Part shown: positions 48,401 through 59,520 of the stretch, piece by piece
Position numbering within the stretch: the first letter of the stretch is position 1
Layout of the letters: each line of letters begins with the position of its first letter
Assembly: GCA_003439945.1 (NCBI GenBank)
Contig: QVRM01005915.1
Coordinates: forward strand, 1-64,000
Source of the DNA: Dermanyssus gallinae
Lineage: Eukaryota > Arthropoda > Arachnida > Mesostigmata > Dermanyssidae
Direction of reading: 5' to 3'
Length of the DNA stretch: 64,000 nt
Program-made: the position numbers and the translations under genes
Notes under the pieces: model-generated
What the model was told of the DNA's origin: nothing
The model's input: only the letters and a program-made list of their open reading frames with translations
The model's database searches: none

Positions 48401-49822
48401 GCTGCTGCCGCTGAAGGTGGTGGCGATGGTGGTAGTGGTGCTGGTGATGGTGCCGCTAATCCTACAGCAACACCAACAATTAGATAGTTAATTAGGTAGT
48501 TAGCAACAATGAATTCGTTAATTGTTGTTAGCTAGCAACAATGGGTTCGTTAATTGTTGTTAGCTAGCAACAATGAGTTCGTTAATTGTTGTTAGTTAGC
48601 AACAATGAGTTAGTTAGATGAACGAGTTGGTTAAAGCTGGATCATTCTTCAGTTTATGACTGCAGCACCATTGTTCTTGGTTACCGCTTCACTCATCTAT
48701 TGTTGTTGTTGTTGTTGTTCCTGCTGTTATCGTTGTTGTTCTTCTTGTTGTCATTAATATGATACTATGAAAATGATTTGAATATGATTGTTATTATTGA
48801 ACATCCCGCTGTAGTTAAGGATACGTTTTTACCTTACGTTGGGTTGACTCTCATTACCACTTCAAAAACGACCCCTTTGGTCAGTTAATCACAAATCATA
48901 ACATTCATCATTGCTATGATGATAATGATGATGATGATGCCGATAATAATGATTGTCCGGTGACGGTAGCGGAATTGGCGGCGACGGCGACTTTAACGAC
49001 AGCAGCAGAGCAGCGCCAACGACCTCGATCAGTCAGCTATCCTCTAGTAACGAAGCACCACAACCACCACCACCATGAAGATCATGAGGACATTACCGAA
49101 ATGATGATTATAATAATGATACGCCGCATTATCGCCATAATCGTAGCCGTCGTTGTCGTCATCATGACCAGCATCCTGAAGTAGGACAGGCCGCCTCCTA
49201 ACTGTCCTGCCGTAATGTCCTCTCCCGCTGTCCAAGAGACACTGCACTGTCCTGTCGAACAGGGCGAGCTATGCAGGCAACAGTAGAGCAACACGATTGA
49301 ACATTCGCTCTACGACAGCAACAGCAGCTGAGCGGCGTCATGCTACCTGAGCAAGCGAATTCGAACACTGTTTCGAGCGCCGGCGCATGTCTCATCCTGT
49401 CGAATGTGGCGACATCGTCGTCGCTGTTACAATTGTTGTTGCTAATATTGTTGTTGTTGTTGTTGTCAATGATCTCATTAGGATGGTCCCTGCCAGCCAT
49501 ATTGTTGTTGTTGAGGTTGTTGCTGCTGCTGCGACTACTGTTGTCGATGTTTTGGCGGCAAACGTGTTCGGGACAAGCTGTTCAGAATAAACATAAACTA
49601 TTAGAATGATACCATTTTTACTTCTGAGACTATGCGGCTTCCAGTTTTTGTTGAATGGGATTTCTTAAGACGTAGACTAGATTTTCGGCGTAGAATGATA
49701 GGTCACACTGACAAGTCAGTGTTTATTGTATATTTAAGCAATCTAATGAAAAAAAGTCGGAAAGACATAAAGAGAACGGCGTCGCTAAAGTATAATTTGT
49801 ATCTAAGCTTCAACCATGAATG

Positions 49823-49861
<39 letters not shown>

Positions 49862-50443
49862 TGTTGTTGTTTAGTACTAACGGTTTTTACTTTGATTGTT
49901 GTCTTTGTTTGCGATGATTCTCTTATCACCTGTTCGTTGCCATGATCGTGTCTTCGAACTCCACCAACTCGTGCCGCCGCCGATGATAATGTTATTATCA
50001 TTCCTGTCGTCGCTACACTGGTGATCGCGTTCGCATGTATATGCGTGCTCTACATACTACGCTTCATACACTTGTATGTGCAGCTGTGTGCATTCTATGC
50101 AGCCGATCAGGACACAGTGTCCCAGCACTATCAGATGACCCACTGCGAGCCGCTCGAGGCCGCATTGCGAGGAGTAATTGGTACGGGCGCTTCAAGCTCT
50201 GTTGGCGGCGATTCAACGAAACAGGTACGTTTGGCCATCATCAGCAGCATTGCCGTCAACAATAACAACAGCACCGACATAACACGAATATAAACAACAA
50301 AACCTGTAGTAACAAATCGTACCACGACTTGTGGCCATGAATAAGAATTAACAACGTTCACAACAAATCCTATTACGTGCTTACGTTGAGATGACGCAAA
50401 TTTCATTGGAATTTGATTTATTTTACTAATAATGCGCGCACCG

Positions 50444-50484
<41 letters not shown>

Positions 50485-52774
50485 AGAGAATTGATAAGCC
50501 TTTGCTCACATCCGTAGGCTGCGCAATCGTAGGCCGAGTACCACTGCATTACGGCACCATACCCATACATACATGCTTACATGCGATGCAGACACAGGAG
50601 ACTAACAAGCAATGTGATTTGGTTTATGTGTGTGTGTGCTGCGGATTTCTTTGTCACGCGACCAAAAACGCGAATGAACACGCTACGTCCCTTCATCATG
50701 GTGGACGAACGCAAACGCGCGGATTCGAGCAGGTCACTGTCAACATCAACCAGATGGGCCGAGCACAGGCCGGTGCCGCTGCGGGAGTAGCCGGAGTGAA
50801 CGGCGGCCACCAACAACAACCACCGCCCCCTCCGCCCCCACAGCAGCAACAACAGCCCCAACAGCCACAGCAAGCGCCACATCCTCAGCAACAACAACAT
50901 GCACAGCAGCAGCAGCAACATGCGGCCGCCACCGGTGGCCAGCTGGTGCCCGTCTCGCTGCAGGTGTTCCAGTGCGGTCAGTGCGACTACCAGAGCCACA
51001 AGCGGGGCAACTTGAACGCTCACGTCCAGCAGATGCACTCGGAGAAGAGACCGTTCCCTTGTCCCCACTGCGATTATCGCGCGAAAACGGAACGCCACTT
51101 ACAGGCACACATACCGACGCATGGAGGCGACGAACCGCCGTTTAGGTGAGCACAGCAAGACAGACTTGCACACTCTCTCGGTTCGGTGTATATCTATATA
51201 GAAGGCCCAATCTGCAAATTTCATCAAAGATGGCTCCAAAATGGGCATGTGTCGGTATCGAACCCGCGACCCTTAATATTAGACTCTCTGGTTGATATAT
51301 ATATATATATATATTTATAGAGAGAGAGAAAGAGAGAGATATCAGACCACATGATACCTTTTGCCCTTATTTTCTTCTCCCTCCTCACCGGCTGAGAAGC
51401 GTTAGGTGAGGTGCCAATGTATATTAATACCCTGAAAACGCTAAAGTGTAGCTGTCATTGCGTTCACACGGTTTGTTGTCACTTTAACGAATTTTGCAAT
51501 AGGGTACTGATAAAAAGGGCAAATACATTGCGTGTCTTTTCCTATATGCGTCGTTTGCGCTTAGGTATGTTACGCGGTTATCTTGACTAGAGCGCGTAGC
51601 GTATCCGAACTACTAACCGAACATTATTCCGTTCATTCTTCCAGGTGCAACCAGTGCTCGTTTGAGACAGTTGACCGTTCTGCACTCGTTCAACACGTGC
51701 AGGGTGTCCATGAGAGCGACAAGGTATTCAGCTGCGAACAGTGCACCTATAAGGCTCGAACCAGCGACTATCTTGCCAAACATAAGGTGAGTACTAAACT
51801 TATGAGTGACTATGCAGACATTTATTGATCCTTTCGTCTAATAAGCGCGAGCTTTTCAGTATGCATGCTTAGGTGCGTACGTTTGTTGTACCTTCCTTGT
51901 ATGTGGGTGTGTATGTATGTATGTATGTATGTATGTATGTATATGTGAAGTCCCAGTGAGGCATTTGTTCCTATACGAGCCAGCGTGTATGAATTTCAGC
52001 GTGGCCAGAACTTTACGCATGAACAGAATTTCGGTGAACTCTTTTGGTTTTTTTTGTTTGTTTGTTGATGAAAAACACTAACGTCGTTTCCGACACGGGG
52101 ACGCTGTTTCCTTGTTTGTTACTCCGCCGTTGCAGGTGACGCAGCACACTCCGCTTAGCGAGCGGCAGTTTCAGTGTCCGCATTGCAGTAAGAAGTTTGC
52201 TATCGAGTCACTGTTGCGACGTCACCTTAAGAAGCACCTGGACAACACGCGACACAACTGTCCGCACTGCGGCAATGCGTTCAAGGACATCCGTCGACAC
52301 CGAACGCGATGTGCCAAGGCGCCGGAAGAGGCACTGAAGAAGGAGCCGGTACCCCACAAGGAGCCTGCGCCGCCCCGTCGGCGCGGATCGCGAAATAAGG
52401 AAGCTGCCGCAGCGGCGGCCGCCGCCGCTGCTGCTGCAGCTGCCGTTACCGCGTCAACGTCCGCGCCTTCGTCGACGGTGCAGGCGACGACCTCGTCGTC
52501 ATCGACGTCCACGTCGACTTCGGGGTCGACCACCACCGTTGCGACGGTGACAGCCGATGGACAGGTGATCATCCCGCAGCTATTGCAGATGTCGAACGGC
52601 CAGATGCAGCTGGACCTCAGCAGTTTGTTACAACTCCAGGGTGGCCTCAAAGGTGTCCCTTTGGGCTCGGTGGTGGGCCTTAACCAGGGCTCGTTGCTGT
52701 TGGGCGGTCCGCTCGTCTCCACCGTTCGGGTCCTGCCGATGTCCGTTGACGGGCTCGGCGTTCCCAGCACCTGA
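39403..52774 (+). CDS. eight-finger C2H2 zinc-finger protein with poly-Q/P/A tracts
   Basis: Exons 39403-39462, 50084-50224, 50598-51145 (or from 50592), 51645-51786 and 52136-52774 join in phase to about 509 residues. Exon 1 ends ...YTFKCQ at a GC donor (CAG|GCAAGT). Exon 2 starts LCAFY, so the junction yields CX2CX12HX4H, a perfect finger. Further fingers: CVCCGFLC...HATSLH, CGQC...HVQQMH, CPHC...HIPTH, CNQC...HVQGVH, CEQC...HKVTQH (split by the last intron), CPHC...HLKKH, and a C-terminal CPHC...HRTRC of CCHC type. Between fingers 2 and 3 lies a Gln/Pro-rich linker (about 50800-50935). After finger 8 come a basic stretch, an Ala run (52399-52446) and a Ser/Thr-rich then Leu/Gly-rich tail. 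Inference: a nuclear DNA-binding regulator. I do not recognise the ortholog; finger style resembles REST/ZFP64-like proteins. Confidence 0.85.
41741..41754. repeat. 14-base G homopolymer
   Basis: An uninterrupted run of 14 G inside the long intron of the zinc-finger gene; prone to slippage and G-quadruplex-like structure. Confidence 0.95.
48501..48617. repeat. 32-bp minisatellite with dyad symmetry
   Basis: Three and a half units of 32 bp (starts 48501, 48533, 48565, 48597) built from TAGCAACAAT and AATTGTTG blocks. Each unit is partly self-complementary (CAACAAT...ATTGTTG, GCTAGC at the joints). It lies in the first intron of the zinc-finger gene. Confidence 0.9.
49826..49859. repeat. (TA)n microsatellite in zinc-finger gene intron 1
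   Basis: About 17 TA units, 225 bp before exon 2. Confidence 0.92.
50448..50482. repeat. (TA)n microsatellite in zinc-finger gene intron 2
   Basis: About 17 TA units in the 370-bp intron between exons 2 and 3. Confidence 0.92.
51225..51290 (-). mobile_element. degraded tRNA-derived SINE in intron 3 of the zinc-finger gene
   Basis: On the - strand, a tRNA B-box (GGGTTCGATACC) is preceded by GGGTCGC and followed by unrelated sequence, next to (TA)n at 51295-51314. The A-box region is poorly preserved, so this is a decayed SINE or tRNA pseudogene rather than a functional tRNA. Confidence 0.45.
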
Positions 52775-54525
52775 TCGCCCGATTGTCGCCCGTCCAACGC
52801 CTCTCTGTTGCTATGCAGCTCGGGCTTGGCTCGGCGACGAAGACGGCGGAGACGACAGCACCAACCGCAGCTACCAGAACAGCAACAACAACAACGACAG
52901 CAACAACCACAACAGCAACAACCACAACAACAACAGCAACAACCACAACAGCAACAATGGCGGCGACGATGACGATGCTGATGCTGATGATGATCACCAC
53001 GGTGTTGAGGAGGAGGGGGAGGAGGCGAAGGAAGAGAAGAGAGGCGAGAGGAGAGGAGAAGAGAAGGATGTCCAAAACGTCAAACACCTTCAAGGTGTGT
53101 GTGAGTGGCACTTTGCCTCTTTCTCGCGCACGCTCGCTTGCCCTCTATCTATCTGGCCGCCAACCTCCCACCCTCCCTCACGTACTCAATCAGTCAATCA
53201 GTTGTCGTCAATCGTCAGTCAGTCGGTCTCGTTGCAAAGTTGCAACTCTCGATTGCGACGACATTCGATGATCGATGAGATCATAGTTCCGTGCCGTTAA
53301 TAATGCACCGGCGCACGCACGCGCGCGCAATTTGATGGGGACAACGTATTGGCTGCTGAAGGTATTTCATTGCAGCAGCAGCTGCCAGCATACGTTCGGT
53401 CGTGTTCTAAGCCGACAGCGATTCGATATGTCGGTGTCTGCCTGATTGCAGTTGTTGGCGCAGATGACGACGACGATGATGATGATGGTGATGATATTGA
53501 TTATGATGATCGATGATGAATCACTGAATGATGGTTGATTATCCTACCTATATCTATCTATCTATCGATCGATCTACGTTTCTGTCAATGAGCCAAGGCG
53601 CCAATAGCACCCGCTTAGGTAGCATGCTGGTACAGTTCGTTCGGATAGCACTCACTACCAGAGGCTGTTGCGAAGCTAGGCTAGGTAAAGTGAGAGAGAG
53701 AGAGAGAGCATGTTCTCTTCTTGGAGGTTCTGTGTCCTTCCTTATACATAAGACAAGACGGCAAAAGGCAATACTACTCTTCTGCCTATGACACGTTGCC
53801 TGCCCTGATCATCAGCATCATCACCACCATCACCATCATCACCATAATCACCATTATCATTATCATGATTCATATATGTTCTTTCTGCCAGGTCGCGTCG
53901 TTCCGAACGACGACGACGCTGCCTTAAAGTCGGTAGACATCGCCACTGTGGTCTCGGAGGCGGTCTCTTCTCCGCACTCTGCTCCGCCAGATGGACGGCA
54001 TTGTGTCAGACAGTACACAAGTTCGCCGGTTGCGTCCAAGTACCACCCGTGGCCGTGCTTTCTCCAAGCAGTGGGGCTTGCTTGCTGGCTGGCCGGCCGG
54101 TGGCGATGGCGTGGATCACTTACGAAATGCAAATGGTATGCAGGGCATTTACAACATGGAATCCAAGTTCTAGATACCATCATTATCTTAGTATTATTGC
54201 TATAGAGAGAGAGTACGATCTATTCGTATGACTATGACGGTTACACTTATGCATATATTAATTACCATTATTGTCATTAGTATGTTATACGTACGTACAT
54301 TCAAATAGGATAACTGCGTCATTACCATTAATAATATTATTATTGTTATTTCTATTACTATGATCACTATATGCATATTTCAGGTTACGACTTTGACATA
54401 ATATCCCCGAGGCTTTTGGTTTTTCACGACCGTTTACGCTGGCATAGTAACATGGCATGTTCATTTCTTCTCTTGCTTTCTATTGATATATCAACACCCA
54501 AAACACTTACACGCCACACACACAG

Positions 54526-54539
<14 letters not shown>
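52775..54539 (+). other. 3' flank of the zinc-finger gene with one candidate exon
   Basis: Starts with CAA/CAG triplets (52860-52970) and purine-rich sequence, probably 3' UTR. At 53894, a good acceptor (TTCTTTCTGCCAG) precedes GC3-rich open sequence (NDDDAALKSVDIATVVSEAV) that could be a terminal exon of an alternative isoform. A second frame from 53991 ends at TAG 54171-54173. Neither is supported by family similarity. Confidence 0.3.

Positions 54540-54570
<31 letters not shown>
54526..54570. repeat. compound (CA)n-(TA)n microsatellite
   Basis: CA dinucleotides pass directly into 15 TA units. Confidence 0.92.
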
Positions 54571-54571
<1 letters not shown>

Positions 54572-56043
54572 CGCGTAGTACGAGAGAATCTAGCACGAGC
54601 AGACTAGGTGGTCGCTGTATCTGATCACGGAATGATAATGGACGAAACTAGAGTATCGATAACGTCGAGAGCGATCAATGCATTTACTACGATTACATAA
54701 TACATGCATGTCTTCTAGTTGAATGAGATAATGCGGAAAGTATAATGCGTGCTGTGTGCTATAGTGGCGTGACAACAATATGAAATAATTGCTAACGAAC
54801 ACAGCAAAAGCAGCAGAGATAATGACGAAAACACCATCAACCACAACATCATTACTAAGATACTGTATATTTTGTAGAGTGTATATTTCGCTGTGTACAC
54901 AATTGTAGTCATAATACGGTGGCAATAATAAATATTTATTTAAAATTTAAAACAATCGTGTTTTCTTCGAATTGGCGTCACATATGTATGTACAGAAAAT
55001 TGTCAATTGACACTACCAACTAAGAACGATAACAGTAATGGTGATAGCACCAATGACGTAAAAATGAGCTCATACTTTTCCACGATAGTCCTGTTCCTCG
55101 CATTTGGACGTGTTCAGCAAAACGTCCTTGTTTCAAGTTGCCCCTCGCAATTTACGAAAACCCGCTTGTAGATGATGTCTAAAGGTATCTTTCTCAGATG
55201 GCTTCCGATGAGAGTACAAGTTGAATTCGATGTTGCTCTCATTGCCAGCGAAAAACGTAACACAAGCTTTGAGCGCCTCTTACTCGTTGTCATGGCCAGA
55301 AGCTTAGTATAGTGCCTTGTTGCGTGTGTACACCTTGAAGCGTGGCGAGGGTGGGGGGCTAGGAAACGATATTTTGGCGTGCATTCAGACTGTGTGTGTG
55401 TCTAGATGCGGGGATTATTGCTTGAAGTCGAGCATTTTTGTCATCTCGCATCTCGTGCGAAAGCACTGGTGCGTCGCACGCAGTTCCTCCAGAGCATTGG
55501 CAATGACGGAGTCTCCATATAGAAACAGCCACCCTCTTTTCCTATGCCAGAGTTTTGGTCTTTCGTAGGATTAGTTGCGGCGTGACTACGTGATTGACAT
55601 AAACAGACATATACAGACACACATACATAGAGAGAGAAAGAGAACGAAAGATCTTCTCCATGATTTCATGCAATCTGTGTGACGGATCGCCTGTGAGAAA
55701 GAGAGAGAGAGAGAGAGAAGGCTCGTGAATAAACAGCGGAATCTACGTTTGTCCTCCGTGTGTGCTGTTTGCGTGTATTTACTTCGTCATGAATTTTTAG
55801 GGTCCCGTCACCCCCCAAACGTACCTCATCTTCGGTGCTCTCTTAACTCAACGACTCGACTCCTACTCGTCACCGAATCGTCCACGAACCTCGTACCCGA
55901 GTATCGAACACAAGACTTCGACGTGCTGAGGTTCTGCCATCCGCGCATCAGATCGTGGAAGGTGTCCTCCGGTACGCAACGACTTTTGGACAACCTGTAC
56001 ATTTAAGCGGATTCTGTCATCTCCGGAGATCGTCTTCGTTTGT

Positions 56044-56074
<31 letters not shown>

Positions 56075-57959
56075 TTTAACGCATACATCGAACAAGCCTG
56101 GTATTCTGTGTATGCCTATGCATATGTTGGGCGCACTTGTAATCATCCATATTAAATATTTCCTATTTAATTTAAACATGAGACCACGTAATCAACCAAT
56201 GGTTATCGACCTTAATCATGAAGTCAATGGTTATCGACCGTAATCATGAAGTCGCCGCTAGTGTACGCTGTAGGTACTAGATTATATCCACATAAACAAA
56301 CAAACATAGAGCTTTGATATTGTGACAAATGTCCGCTAATATGTTTTAGTCTTTATCTAATATCTATAGCGATTGTGCACAAGGACCCACCGTTGCTGTC
56401 TGGGCATAGGCAGGGTATCTGGGGAGCCTAGATCAGTCACGATCAGTCACTCAATGGATCTCGTTTAGTAAACTTTTTGGAAATTCTCGACTGTAATGTG
56501 ACCGGGTACTTTGCGGAGAGCATAAATACCAACGCCAGTAACCGACAACAATATATATATGCAACCATACATGGATACACACATGCCTTGGAAGAAGCTG
56601 AGGCGCATATTGAAAATGTTAATATTGCACTCATATCAGTGTAACCAGAGTATATGTACCGCTGCCACTAGCTCAGTTAGCACACATTGAGCCAACTGGC
56701 ATGCAAATGTAGCTGTATGCAATAAAGCGTACGAGACGAAACGACTTGCTTGGTCTCAATCCATCGATGTCTCATCTGTGACGTAGTAGCTTCTACAGGC
56801 AGCAGTCTGAAGTCCGACGTTTTGCCAATCAGAACAATAGCCGATTATAACTGGTTTGCCTTGGAATTAGTGACTTTGTTCATTACGAGCCGTGCACAGG
56901 TTCAGCGCTGACATTTCGGCGTCTATCGTTTTCAGTGAGCTCTTCTGTTCAATACGGAACGATTTCGTAATGTATCAGCAAAATTATTATTATATTATCA
57001 TTATTTTCTCTCACACAGAGCCGAGAAAATAATGATGACAGTATTTTTAGATAAATACTCGCCCCGTTTGTAGTCCAATAAAAAGCATGAACGATCGATG
57101 TGAACAGAGTTGTAGTCAGAAGGTTTATGCAATAACCGAAATTACGTTCGATTAGTCGACGGAGGGTAGACACTTGTCTTAAATAATTTATGGTTCCCAG
57201 CCAACTAGACAATTAAAATATTGTCTGCCCGAAACATGACAATGAATGCCTTGCGTTTGTTATGAAGCTTTTTAAAGGCAGAAAAATGCACTAAGTGGAA
57301 GGTTACTAAAGGATTATTTTAATTTAGATAGTATCTTTCTGACTCACTTTCCGAAGGCCCCGTGTAATGAATCATATACACACAAAAACATATTAAGAGA
57401 TATTTATCCGGATACGATGATACCAGCGATTGACTTAGAGAACTTCTATGCGCATATATTCTAGTTCAAGTTTTGATAGACTACTGTACTAACTACCTAC
57501 TACTACAAATACAATACGTCGCTTCCAAAGCTAGAAATCCAATTTGGTGTGTCGCGGTGGCACTACATGGGTATGCCCGACGTTAAGAGACTCGAAAATG
57601 CAATATATATATATATATATATATATATGCCCACAGGCAAAATATTCTGATCGAACTCATATAATATCCTCTAGTCATATAGTTGATCTATAAGAATACC
57701 CGTGGGTTAGAGAACCCGCGACCACATGGTCCATGATGACCATGATGAAGACAATCCACTCCAAACTGCTGATATAGCGAAGTTATATACCCCGTGGTAT
57801 TTTTACAGAGGTATTCCGTCCAGGCCTGGTTAGTCATAGCTGGTAATAAATAAAATTCTCTGGAAATTAGAGACATTTTGAGAATACTCGTGCAGGGCGG
57901 CTGTTAACGGTAAATAAAAGCAGTCTAAAAGTTCATCAATAAATTAATTTAAGCCCGCG
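54571..57959. other. noncoding stretch, no gene recognised
   Basis: Contains an AATAAA-rich patch near 54925, GAGA runs at 55630-55720, (TA)n at 56044-56069 and 57603-57629, and a 28-bp tandem duplication at 56197-56252. The open frames lack motifs. Confidence 0.4.
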
Positions 57960-59145
57960 AGCATGTATATTAATCTGTTACGCGATTACTTAAATTCGAC
58001 GGAATGCCAAATACTCGCTTTAAAAAGGCTGACTTCACCCTATCTGGCTACTATGAATTGCCATATGTGTTAAGATGTTTCTACGTCAGCTGGATACCGT
58101 ATACTGCTACGGGTGCTACTTTGAGCGTGAATAATGTCATGGCCGTCCGAACGGACAACTGTGTTGGGTTTCTGATACCAGCTGCCGCTATAAGCTCTTT
58201 TCTGCAACGCTTAGTTATACGTTGTGAAAAGGTTGTACCCCGAGACAAAAGAAATCACTCCGAGATAGGTTTCTACAAACTGCACTTGCTTGCAGTTTGC
58301 GGACGTAAGATCGCAGTTTATCTGCGCGGGCTCGTAGCCCTCCACGTCGGAACCTTACAGTCTTCGCTTGTGACACATTTACCTTGCAAAGTGCAAAGCG
58401 CGGCCTGCAGGTCAGTACGGATTCTGCTGAATATTGCCAGGTCATCTACGTAGAGCAGGGTTATGACTGCTGAGTGCCGCTCTTTCACGATGCGTGGTAG
58501 ATCGCTGAGTAACGTTATGAATAACAATGGGCTGAGATTGTCGTCTTGCTCAAACGTGTTATGCTTGCATAAACCATCATCGAAGATTATCTGGTTAGCC
58601 CTCAGAAGTGCGCTGAGTAGAGTAAGCATTCGTGGTCCAATTCCAGCCTGTCCCAGTTTCTTTAAGACATTAGCACGAGATGCGATGCCAAATGCAGGCT
58701 TCAAATGAACAAGAAACGCAAACAATGGAAGTTTTTCCGGTTTAATGAGATTGTAATCTGCTCAAGAAGTACTTCACAGGCGGATATAGTGAAACGCCTA
58801 GTTCTCGAACTATGCTGCTCATCTGGAAGAAACGCCCGTGCTGTCAGAGGCCGTGAAGTATCATGTTAGTATGCTTGAGAGTAGTTTGTAGATACAACTC
58901 CTTTTTGATATCGGCCGCCACGCGGAAAGGTCCGAAAAGTCTCTTTTATCTTTGGGATTACCTCGAGAAGGCATTCGCACCATTTGGCTGGCAATGCTCC
59001 CTTAGAGGAGCATCTGTTAAAAAGAGACTGCCATATAAGGTGATGTCCCTGCCGAAGGTGTTCATTCCTCACAAGATCTGACCCGAATGCCTTGTTGTTT
59101 CGTATACGAGCGAGAGCAACATTGATTTTGTCTAGACTAAACGGT
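57960..59145 (-). pseudogene. non-LTR retrotransposon reverse transcriptase remnant
   Basis: Reading the - strand from 59145: NNKAFGSDLVRNEHL (RT motif 0/1 region), WCECLLEVIPKIK, then LKPAFGIASRANVLKKLG (motif A, with the catalytic Asp replaced), QDDNLSPLLF (motif B), LLYVDDLAIFS (motif C, YVDD), KTVRFRRGG, and near 58100 LFTLKVAPVAVYGIQLT and DRVKSAFLKRVFGIPS. This is the standard order of a CR1/RTE-type polymerase from fingers to thumb. At least three frameshifts and several stops are present. No 5' endonuclease or 3' tail is recognisable. The family is distinct from the two Jockey-like remnants at 16 and 20 kb. Confidence 0.8.
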
Positions 59146-59520
59146 CAACGGTACAGACATATATTGCTGTAAATAGTTTTGGAGTCTTAAAAGACTTGAG
59201 GATTGTATATATATATATGCCTTTTTTAGGCTAGTGAGATCCAAGGCAACATTAGGTGAACAATCAATGGAAATCACAAGATAGCTGAATATTGTCCAAA
59301 TAATAATGAAGTAAGTCCGATTCTATTGTAAGATGGGCATGCTTTGATTTGAATGGGGATACTCTTTTAAATAATGACTTTATAGCCCGTCTCAAAGTAA
59401 GTGGCAGAAGCGGCAACATTAAACGAAGCTCGCGCGTGAAGCGTGGCGAAAAAAAAACGGAATTATAAAGCACGAACAAATGGTTTTCACGTGTTCGTTT
59501 CCTGCGCATAAATATGTATA

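Larger units (their letters stand above)
39463..50083 (+). other. 10.6-kb GC-AG first intron of the zinc-finger gene
   Basis: Bounded by the donor GCAAGT at 39463 and an acceptor (TTGTATGTGCAG) ending at 50083. Most of it is triplet repeat: GCC/GCG with several GCGGCCGC sites (40640-41350), CTG/CAG/TAG (42400-44540), GTT/AAC (45690-47200), GGT/CAT (47220-47580) and CAA/CGA (47640-48110). The less repetitive stretches at 39480-40480 and 44540-46000 show nothing recognisable. Confidence 0.75.

Noticed and set aside
50000..50083. Hydrophobic, membrane-like extension upstream of zinc-finger exon 2 (VVATLVIAFACICVLYILRF)
   Set aside because: It lies before the acceptor at 50083 and is incompatible with the zinc finger formed by joining exon 1; it is best read as pyrimidine-rich intron.
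55725..56006. 93-codon + strand frame and a donor-like AG|GTACGT on the opposite strand
   Set aside because: The opposing frame hits a stop just before the donor, and a B-box-like GTTCGATACTC suggests SINE debris instead of an exon; evidence too thin to call.
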